DNA from: Acidimicrobiia bacterium
GTDB taxonomy: Bacteria > Actinomycetota > Acidimicrobiia > Spongiisociales > JAENVV01
Assembly (NCBI GenBank): GCA_020352575.1
Contig: CP070681.1
Location: 84,921-93,526 of the forward strand
Direction of reading: 5' to 3'
DNA length: 8,606 bases
The position numbers and the translations under genes were made by a program. Of this stretch, positions 1-5,275 are shown one piece after another (positions within the stretch are counted from its first letter, which is position 1; each line of letters starts with the position of its first letter). A model generated the notes under the pieces. It searched no databases, was not told the DNA's origin, and was given only the letters and a program-made list of their open reading frames with translations.

Positions 1-118
1 CCCCCACCCTGCGAGGGCTCCCCTCGGCAAGGACGAATCCGATCGCATCGGCACCCGCCGACTGCGCCACCTCGACGTCGGCTTTCGTCGAGAGCCCACA
101 GATCTTCACCCAGGTCAT
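1..118 (-). CDS. trpF: Phosphoribosylanthranilate isomerase, N-terminal part (cut by window edge)
   Basis: Only the first 39 codons are present; the gene continues past the left edge. The start of the protein reads MTWVKICGLSTKADVEVA, followed by a GADAIGFVLAEGSPR segment. These match the first beta strand (VKICG, with the catalytic cysteine at residue 7) and the second strand (GADAIGFV, then SPR) of the TrpF (beta/alpha)8 barrel. The enzyme converts N-(5'-phosphoribosyl)anthranilate to CdRP, the substrate of TrpC, in the cytoplasm. The ATG at 118-116 overlaps the trpC stop codon as ATGA, so translation is probably coupled. A GAGG motif about 8 nt upstream, inside the trpC 3' end, can serve as the ribosome binding site. 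Identity is secure although only about a fifth of the usual length is visible; whether the rest is intact cannot be seen. Confidence 0.93.
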   Translation of the reverse strand, partial: MTWVKICGLSTKADVEVAQSAGADAIGFVLAEGSPRRVG

Positions 119-891
119 CCGGCGCGCCTCAACCTGGCCACGAGGCCGGCCGGGTCGTCGGCGCGAACCAATGCCTCCCCCACGAGCACGGCGTCGTAGC
201 CGGCAGCCGACATGCGGGCCGCGTCCGCTTCGTCCCAGATGCCCGATTCCCCGATGGTGATCGGCACGTCGGCAAGGAGCGGTGCGATCTCCTCGGCGAC
301 GGCCAGGTCGGTGACGAACGTGGAGAGATCGCGGTTGTTGACACCGACGATGGTGGCGCCACTGTCACGGGCGATCCGGGCCTCGTCGGGGGTGTGCACC
401 TCCACGAGGGCGTCGAGTCCGGCCTCCGCTGCGTCGGCCATGCGGGCGACGAGTTGGGGCGGGTCGAGGGCAGCCACGATGAGCAGGACGGCCGAGGCAC
501 CGAGTGACCTCGCTTCCCACACCTGGAGCGCGTCGACTACGAAGTCCTTCCTCAGCGTGGGAGCGGTGATCGCCGCCGAGACGCTGCGCAGGTCGTCGGC
601 ACTCCCCTGGAAGTGATCCGGTTCGGTCAGCACCGACACCGCGTTCGCACCGCCGGCGGCGTAGCGCATCGCCTGGGCGACGGGGTCGAGCCCTCCGTCG
701 ATCTCCCCCCGAGAGGGGGACCGCCGCTTCACCTCGGCGATGACACCGAGCCCGGGACCGGACAGGGCGTCCGCGAAGGAGACGGGTGGTGGCGCCTCGG
801 TTGCTGCGGCCATCACCTCGCCGGCGCGTCCATGGAGTGCGTCCACACGACGCGCCGTCGAGTCGAGGATCGTGTCGAGGAAGGAGGTCAT
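115..891 (-). CDS. trpC: Indole-3-glycerol phosphate synthase
   Basis: The 258-residue protein is the normal length for monofunctional TrpC and catalyses ring closure and decarboxylation of CdRP to indole-3-glycerol phosphate. Family motifs occur in order: IAEVKRRSPS at residues 51-60 (substrate-contacting Glu53 and Lys55), FQGS at 94-97, LRKDF at 113-117 (catalytic Lys115), the glutamate of LVEVHT at 164, GVNNRDL at 183-189, the ESG motif at 215-217 and the phosphate-binding VLVGEALV near 235-242. It is therefore a complete (beta/alpha)8 barrel. The frame stays open upstream to about 1152, but that extension is arginine-rich low-complexity translation lying over the preceding gene. MTSFLDTIL at 891 is the natural family start. 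The ATG overlaps the stop of the ygfZ gene (ATGA), and the stop overlaps the trpF start in the same way. A GAAGG about 10 nt before the ATG is a plausible ribosome binding site. Confidence 0.97.
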   Translation of the reverse strand: MTSFLDTILDSTARRVDALHGRAGEVMAAATEAPPPVSFADALSGPGLGVIAEVKRRSPSRGEIDGGLDPVAQAMRYAAGGANAVSVLTEPDHFQGSADDLRSVSAAITAPTLRKDFVVDALQVWEARSLGASAVLLIVAALDPPQLVARMADAAEAGLDALVEVHTPDEARIARDSGATIVGVNNRDLSTFVTDLAVAEEIAPLLADVPITIGESGIWDEADAARMSAAGYDAVLVGEALVRADDPAGLVARLRRAG

Positions 892-1700
892 GGCTCCCGA
901 ACCTTCGCCGGCACCTCCCCCGCGTGACTGCGAACGACGACGGCCGCGCCGTCCTCGACCTCGCGTCGCACGGAGGCGAGCGCAACCCAACCGCCGCCCG
1001 CCGGAGCCACCGACGTGAGCACCGCTTCTCGATCTGCTCCAACCATGACGTCTCCGGGGGCGACCGGCCCTTCGGCCTCCACGACCATGAGCCGCTGGTT
1101 CACCCGGCCCCGCGTGTCGATGCGGGCCACGAGTTCCTGGCCGAGGTAGCACCCCTTCGTGAACGAGACGGCCTCGGGGACGAGGCCCGTCTCCTGGGGA
1201 ATGGTCTGGTCTCCGATGTCGACTCCCGACACGGGTTCGCCGACGACGATTCGTCGCGCGTCCCAGTTCTGCGAGGACACCGTGACCGGCAGGTCACTGC
1301 CCACCAGCAGGCTGCGCGCCTCGCCATGTGCCGAGACATCGGCACGCAGTACCCCGTCGACGTCCGACCATGCCGACGGCCCTGGCTGACCGAGGAGGAC
1401 GCGGACCGGACGGTCGTCGGCCTCGAAGTCGGCCTTCACACGGATGCGGTAGCGACGGAGTGCTGCGATGGCTTCCTCGGCAACGACATCGTCGGTGAGG
1501 AGTCCGACCTCCTCCGAGCCGACGAGCACCCAGAACAGGGCGACGACCTTGCCGTGGGGATGGAGGAGGAATGAGCGGGTCACCGAACCCGGTTCGACGG
1601 CGAGGTCGGCGCTCAGGAGTCCTTGGAGGAAGGAGACGGCATCCGGGCCCCGGCACCAGGTGAGCGTCCAACGCGGATCGGCGACGAGCGGTTCAGCCAT
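888..1700 (-). CDS. ygfZ: YgfZ/GcvT-domain folate-binding protein (Fe-S maintenance factor)
   Basis: This 270-residue protein carries the hallmark YgfZ motif KGCYLGQE at residues 182-189, with its conserved Cys184, followed by LVARIDTRGRVNQRL. The N-terminal part (RGPDAVSFLQGLLSADL, then SFLLHPHGKVVALFWVL) matches the GcvT-like folate-binding fold. Known YgfZ/IBA57 proteins bind tetrahydrofolate and support assembly or repair of certain 4Fe-4S enzymes such as the radical-SAM tRNA modifier MiaB. They are not aminomethyltransferases. It is shorter than E. coli YgfZ (about 325 residues), which is common for actinobacterial members. The gene lies inside the trp operon: its ATG (1700) overlaps the trpE stop by 8 bp and its TGA overlaps the trpC ATG by 4 bp. 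No strong ribosome binding site precedes it, so it may rely on coupling to trpE. Family assignment is firm; a link to tryptophan synthesis is unproven. Confidence 0.93.
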   Translation of the reverse strand: MAEPLVADPRWTLTWCRGPDAVSFLQGLLSADLAVEPGSVTRSFLLHPHGKVVALFWVLVGSEEVGLLTDDVVAEEAIAALRRYRIRVKADFEADDRPVRVLLGQPGPSAWSDVDGVLRADVSAHGEARSLLVGSDLPVTVSSQNWDARRIVVGEPVSGVDIGDQTIPQETGLVPEAVSFTKGCYLGQELVARIDTRGRVNQRLMVVEAEGPVAPGDVMVGADREAVLTSVAPAGGGWVALASVRREVEDGAAVVVRSHAGEVPAKVREP

Positions 1701-3168
1701 GGCGCGCCGCCTGGACCGCGGCGAGCGCTGCGGCTGCCTTGTTCATCGTCTCCTCGTATTCGAGCGTCGGATCGGAGTCGTAGACGAGCCCGGCGCCCGC
1801 CTGTACCCAGGCCTGACCATCGGCCAGCACGACCGTGCGGAGGCAGATGGCGGTGTCGACGTTCCCCGAGAAGTCCAGGTACCCGACGGCGCCGGCGTAG
1901 GGACCGCGGGCGATCGGTTCGAGCTCGTCGATGATCTCCATGGCCCGCACCTTGGGAGCGCCGCTCACGGTGCCGTGCGGGAACGTCGCTCGGACGACGT
2001 CGACGGGTCCAACACCTTCCCGCACCGTTCCGCTCACGCCCGAGACGATGTGGAGCACGTGGGAGTAGCGCTCGATCACCATGAGGTCGTCGACCTGCAC
2101 CGAGCCGTACTCACAGACCCGGCCGAGGTCGTTGCGGGCGAGGTCGACGAGCATCACGTGCTCGGCCCTCTCCTTCGGGTCGGCGAGCAACTCCTCCTCG
2201 AGCGCGGCGTCCTCTTCGGGGGTTGCGCCACGTGGGCGGGTCCCGGCGATCGGACGGGAGAAGGCCACGCCATCCCGGACACGCGTCATCAGTTCCGGCG
2301 ACGACCCGGCGACCGTCACTCCCTCGTCGCGGACGAAGAACAGGTACGGCGACGGGTTGATGTGGCGCAGGTTCCGGTACACGTCGAAGTCGGAGCCGTT
2401 GAACTCCGTGCCGAGCCGCTGCGAGAGCACGACCTGGAATGCATCGCCGTTCCGGACGTAGCGACGGGCTGCGTCGACCGCAGCCTCGAAGTCCTCGCGT
2501 GACACAGACGAGGAGACGCCCTCCAACGAGGGAAGCCCACGGCCCAGTGAAGGCTGCGGCCGGTACGGGGAAGGGTCGCCGATCCGCTCGATCGTGCGTT
2601 CCAGGAGGGCGAGTGCAGCCCTGTACTGCGCCGCCGGGTCGCGACCGATCACGACGTTGCGGACGAGCACGATCTCCTGCCGAACCGCATCGATGGCAGC
2701 GAGCGACCCCACCATCTGCCACACCATCTCCGGGAGACCCCGATCGTCCTCGGGGCGATCCGGCAAGTGCTCGACGTACCGGACGCAGTCGTAGCCCAGG
2801 TACCCCACGAGTCCGGTGTGGAGTGGGGGGAGGTCGTCGAGGCCCGGCGTCCGATGGCGGCCGACGACATCTTCGAGGACGGAGAGCGGATCGGTGTCGG
2901 GGAGTTCGAGGTCGATGGAGCCCGAGGCGGTCGTCACTCCATCGTGCGACCGGATCGTGGTCAGCGGATCCCAGCCCACGAAGCTCCAGCGCGCCCATTG
3001 CTCGCCGCCGACGAGTGACTCCAGGAGGAAGCCGGGTTGGTCACCGACGAGCTTCTCGAAGAGCGACACGGGCGTCTCACGATCTGCCATCACTCGGACG
3101 GTGAGGGGCACCACGTCGTGGTCGGCGGCGAGGCCGACGAACTCGTCGAGCGAGAGGTTGGGGGTCAT
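1693..3168 (-). CDS. trpE: Anthranilate synthase component I
   Basis: The 491-residue protein makes anthranilate from chorismate and ammonia; the ammonia normally comes from the TrpG glutaminase, which is not encoded in this window. The N-terminal domain has the LLES motif at residues 48-51 and the C-terminal half has NPSPYLFF at 281-288. Both belong to the known allosteric tryptophan pocket, so feedback inhibition is likely. Chorismate-binding motifs follow: PIAGTRPRG at 316-324, the PKERAEH...DLARNDLGR block at 341-360, GAPK at 413-416 with EIIDELEP after it, GPYAGAVGY at 432-440 and QAGAGLVYDSDP at 466-477. These separate TrpE from the generic chorismate-binding family, although PabB remains a distant alternative. 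The adjacent trpC and trpF settle the role. The ATG at 3168 has no Shine-Dalgarno sequence, but TACCCT sits 8 nt upstream, suggesting a leaderless mRNA. It lies 45 bp downstream of ccdA and leads the operon into ygfZ. Confidence 0.97.
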   Translation of the reverse strand: MTPNLSLDEFVGLAADHDVVPLTVRVMADRETPVSLFEKLVGDQPGFLLESLVGGEQWARWSFVGWDPLTTIRSHDGVTTASGSIDLELPDTDPLSVLEDVVGRHRTPGLDDLPPLHTGLVGYLGYDCVRYVEHLPDRPEDDRGLPEMVWQMVGSLAAIDAVRQEIVLVRNVVIGRDPAAQYRAALALLERTIERIGDPSPYRPQPSLGRGLPSLEGVSSSVSREDFEAAVDAARRYVRNGDAFQVVLSQRLGTEFNGSDFDVYRNLRHINPSPYLFFVRDEGVTVAGSSPELMTRVRDGVAFSRPIAGTRPRGATPEEDAALEEELLADPKERAEHVMLVDLARNDLGRVCEYGSVQVDDLMVIERYSHVLHIVSGVSGTVREGVGPVDVVRATFPHGTVSGAPKVRAMEIIDELEPIARGPYAGAVGYLDFSGNVDTAICLRTVVLADGQAWVQAGAGLVYDSDPTLEYEETMNKAAAALAAVQAARHG

Positions 3169-3176
3169 CGGACGGG

Positions 3177-3182
3177 AGGGTA
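3177..3182 (-). promoter_or_regulatory. Candidate leaderless -10 element for trpE
   Basis: On the minus strand the hexamer TACCCT fits the actinobacterial TANNNT -10 consensus, and exactly 8 nt separate it from the trpE ATG, so the A of ATG would be at or next to the transcription start. No Shine-Dalgarno sequence is present. No recognisable -35 hexamer exists; the position where one would lie is occupied by the palindrome at 3200-3214. The promoter is inferred from position and consensus only. Confidence 0.45.
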
Positions 3183-3199
3183 GGGACCGCCCCGACCCA

Positions 3200-3214
3200 A
3201 GCAGGGACCCTGCT
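3200..3214. promoter_or_regulatory. Perfect 15-bp palindrome between ccdA and trpE (operator or terminator hairpin)
   Basis: AGCAGGG and CCCTGCT form a perfect inverted repeat around a single central base. One end touches the last base of the ccdA stop codon. The other end is 17 bp upstream of the presumed trpE -10, so the element covers the expected -35 site. As RNA it could form six pairs with a 3-nt loop, but no U-tract follows, which weakens a terminator reading. A repressor operator for the trp operon is the main alternative. Confidence 0.4.
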
Positions 3215-3987
3215 CAGATCTCGGCGAGCTCCTCGAGCCCGATGTTGATGAGGAGGTCGGAGAACCAGCCGGAGATGATCCCGATGTCCCCACGGACCAT
3301 TACGACGCCGAAGGCGATCAACAGTGCACCGGACACGATGTTGATGGGTCGGAGCCAACGGCGGAGGCGCTTGAAGAGGGTCGCCATGCCGAGGCCGCTC
3401 AGGACGAAGGGGATCCCGAGTCCCAGTGAGAAGGAGGTGAGCAACAGGACACCGCTCAGCACCGAACCCGAGGAGGCAGCAACGGTCAGGATGGCCGCCA
3501 GGATCGGACCGACGCACGGGGTCCAGCCGAACCCGAACGCGAAACCCATGATCGCCGGCGTCGCCGAACCGAATCGGTTGGCGTCGAGGTGCATGCGACG
3601 CTCCCGCATGAGGTTCTGCAGCCACGGCAGGTTCCACAGGGCGGTTGCGAGGATCACCACTCCGAACGCGATGACGAGCCAGCCGGCCCAGGTCGATGCT
3701 TGGACGAGGAACGTGCCGAGCGACCGTCCCACACCGGCCGCGGCGACGCCGAGCAGAACGAAGACGACCGTGAATCCCGCAACGAACAGCGACGTGACTC
3801 GCAGCATGCGGCCACGACCGGACGCCCCCGCCTCGAGGTCCGCCACCGAGTACCCGGACATGAGTGAGAGGTACCCGGGCAGGAGCGGGAGCACGCACGG
3901 CGACACGAAGGCGAAGACGCCACCGAGGAGCGCCACCGCCATACCTGCGAGCAGGCTGCCGTCGAGGATGAGCTCGGAGAATTCCAT
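3214..3987 (-). CDS. ccdA: CcdA/DsbD-family thiol-disulfide transmembrane transporter
   Basis: The 257-residue, strongly hydrophobic protein has the twin half-repeat layout of the DsbD transmembrane domain. The first half holds AFVSPCVLPLLPGYLS (residues 26-41, redox Cys31) and the second holds GFGWTPCVGPILAAIL (142-157, redox Cys148). Six or more membrane segments are visible. These proteins carry reducing equivalents from cytoplasmic thioredoxin across the membrane to extracytoplasmic thioredoxin-like proteins, often for cytochrome c maturation. There is no fused thioredoxin domain, as expected for CcdA at this length. No ResB, CcsA or TlpA-like partner gene is in the window. The frame is open upstream beyond 4050, including an ATG at 4050 that would add a basic extension, but MEFSELILDG at 3987 directly precedes the first membrane helix and fits the family. 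There is no clear ribosome binding site. A hairpin-forming repeat abuts this start. Confidence 0.92.
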   Translation of the reverse strand: MEFSELILDGSLLAGMAVALLGGVFAFVSPCVLPLLPGYLSLMSGYSVADLEAGASGRGRMLRVTSLFVAGFTVVFVLLGVAAAGVGRSLGTFLVQASTWAGWLVIAFGVVILATALWNLPWLQNLMRERRMHLDANRFGSATPAIMGFAFGFGWTPCVGPILAAILTVAASSGSVLSGVLLLTSFSLGLGIPFVLSGLGMATLFKRLRRWLRPINIVSGALLIAFGVVMVRGDIGIISGWFSDLLINIGLEELAEI

Positions 3988-4023
3988 GGGAAGGTGAACG
4001 CCGGCGAGTCGGCGTTTCTTCCC
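3988..4023. repeat. Two-arm inverted repeat abutting the ccdA start codon
   Basis: The inner arms AACGCCG (3997-4003) and CGGCGTT (4010-4016) are perfect complements around a 6-nt loop. The outer arms GGGAAG (3988-3993) and CTTCCC (4018-4023) also pair perfectly, separated from the inner stem by an asymmetric bulge (3 nt against 1). In the ccdA mRNA this 13-bp structure would end exactly at the base before the AUG. In DNA it lies between the ccdA start and the shared divergent promoter region, with its right half over the presumed -35 of the MFS gene. It could be an operator, an mRNA hairpin limiting ccdA translation, or both. Confidence 0.5.
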
Positions 4024-4026
4024 GCG

Positions 4027-4032
4027 ACGGTA
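4027..4032 (-). promoter_or_regulatory. Candidate -10 element for ccdA
   Basis: The minus-strand hexamer TACCGT matches TANNNT and would place the transcription start near 4019-4020, giving a 5' leader of about 33 nt made almost entirely of the inverted repeat at 3988-4023. An overlapping TATTAC (4035-4030) is a weaker alternative. No -35 is recognisable. Unlike other lead genes here, ccdA has no TANNNT at leaderless distance. Confidence 0.35.
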
Positions 4033-4033
4033 A

Positions 4034-4039
4034 TAGCCT
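4034..4039 (+). promoter_or_regulatory. Candidate leaderless -10 element for the MFS gene
   Basis: TAGCCT matches TANNNT and lies 9 nt before the MFS ATG at 4049, the spacing expected for a leaderless transcript. There is no Shine-Dalgarno sequence in the intervening bases. It sits one base away from the ccdA -10 candidate on the other strand, so the two promoters use the same small AT-rich patch. Confidence 0.45.
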
Positions 4040-4048
4040 GCCCGCCCC

Positions 4049-5275
4049 ATGCGACGGGCTCTCGCACCACTCCTCGACCTCTCCCGCACCGAGCGCCTCG
4101 TCGTGCTCGCGTTCTGGGTGGTGGGGGTCGCCCAGGGGTTCGCCCAATCCCACGCCGCGAACACGCTCCCCTTCACCCGGGTCACCTTCGGACTCACCGA
4201 GGGCGAGATGGCCGGGGTCATGGCCCTCACGCGGATCGGGGCTTTCTCGGCGATCCTCGTGTCCTTCATCTCGGATCGATCCGGGCGCCGCAACCTGTTC
4301 GTGGGAACGCTCGCCCTCATGGTCGGCGCCGCCGGCGCCACCGGATGGGTCGTCGATGCCGAGCAGTTCACGATCGCCCAGGGCGTGATGCGTGCCGCCT
4401 CGACGGCCGCTGGCGTCCTCGCCGTCGTCATGCTCGCCGAGCTCCTCCCGGCGGGCTCCCGAGCGATCGGCATGGGCATCTACGCCGCGTCGGCGTCACT
4501 CGGTGCAGGCCTGTCGGTGCTCCTGCTCCCCCTCGCCGAGGCGGGTCCCGAGGAGTGGCGGGTGCTCTTCCAGTACGCCCTCATCGGCTTCGTCGCCATC
4601 CCGGTTGCCCTCCGCTGGATCCCCGAGCCGCCCAAGCCGACGGGCCCTCGCCGCCGCTACGCCATCTGGCGCCCACTCGCCTCACCGTACGCAGCCCACT
4701 TCTGGCCACTCGCCGTCTCATCGCTGCTCTTCGCAGCCTTCACCACCACCCAGGTCACGTTCGCCTCGGAGCGGCTCATCAACGACCTCGGCAATCCTGC
4801 GTCCGTGATCGTCGCCCTCTCATTGACCGGGGGCACACTCGGCGGGCTCGGCTACTTCATCGGCGGCCACCTCGCCGACACCCGTGGTCGCCGCATCGTC
4901 ACCATGGTGGGGTTCGCCATCGCCGCAGTGGGTGGTGTGGGCCTCTACTGGACCGAGACACTTCCTCTTCTCTGGATCTCGGTGTTCCTCGCCGCCTTCG
5001 GCGCCTTTGCCGCCGCACCTGCGACATCTGCCCATCGCAACGAGCTCTTTCCACAGCAGATCCGGGCGTCCGCCGTGGCGTGGCTGGCGGCCTTCACCGT
5101 GAGTGGCACGATCGGTGGCCTTTGGGTCGGCAACTGGGCGATCGACGACATCGGCCTCCCGATGACCGTGCTCCTCCTCGGCGCAGGCATGCTCATCGCC
5201 ATCGCCGTGACCGCTGCCCTCCCCGAGACGAAGGCTCACCCGGAGTTCGCCGAGGAAGCACCGGAGCCCGCGTAG
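4049..5275 (+). CDS. Major facilitator superfamily transporter
   Basis: The 408-residue protein has about 12 hydrophobic segments in two six-helix halves joined by a basic, proline-rich central loop near residues 190-208 (PEPPKPTGPRRR). The MFS loop-2/3 motif appears as SFISDRSGRR (72-81) and its second-half counterpart as GGHLADTRGRR (272-282). LPAGSRAIGMG (133-143), ELFPQQIRA (332-340) and a C-terminal LPETK (391-395) are typical of the sugar-porter/metabolite-porter side of the family. The substrate cannot be read from the sequence; both metabolite uptake and drug efflux are possible. The ATG at 4049 has no ribosome binding site but follows a TAGCCT -10 candidate by 9 nt. The gene diverges from ccdA, and its last 40 bp overlap the 3' end of the opposing MATE gene. 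It appears intact. Confidence 0.9.
   Translation: MRRALAPLLDLSRTERLVVLAFWVVGVAQGFAQSHAANTLPFTRVTFGLTEGEMAGVMALTRIGAFSAILVSFISDRSGRRNLFVGTLALMVGAAGATGWVVDAEQFTIAQGVMRAASTAAGVLAVVMLAELLPAGSRAIGMGIYAASASLGAGLSVLLLPLAEAGPEEWRVLFQYALIGFVAIPVALRWIPEPPKPTGPRRRYAIWRPLASPYAAHFWPLAVSSLLFAAFTTTQVTFASERLINDLGNPASVIVALSLTGGTLGGLGYFIGGHLADTRGRRIVTMVGFAIAAVGGVGLYWTETLPLLWISVFLAAFGAFAAAPATSAHRNELFPQQIRASAVAWLAAFTVSGTIGGLWVGNWAIDDIGLPMTVLLLGAGMLIAIAVTAALPETKAHPEFAEEAPEPA

Noticed and set aside
892..1152. Upstream extension of trpC by about 87 residues
   Set aside because: The extension is arginine/glycine-rich low-complexity translation that lies entirely over the 3' end of the ygfZ gene; the TrpC family begins at MTSFLDTIL.
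2816..3997. Long plus-strand open frame of about 393 codons opposite trpE and ccdA
   Set aside because: Its translation is rich in Arg, Ser, Pro and Thr with no recognisable domain, and it lies antisense to two well-supported genes; such frames are expected in GC-rich DNA.
3988..4479. N-terminal extension of ccdA, including an ATG at 4050
   Set aside because: The added residues are basic and non-homologous, the upstream DNA encodes the divergent MFS protein, and no promoter-like element precedes 4050. The start at 3987 lies directly before the first membrane helix.
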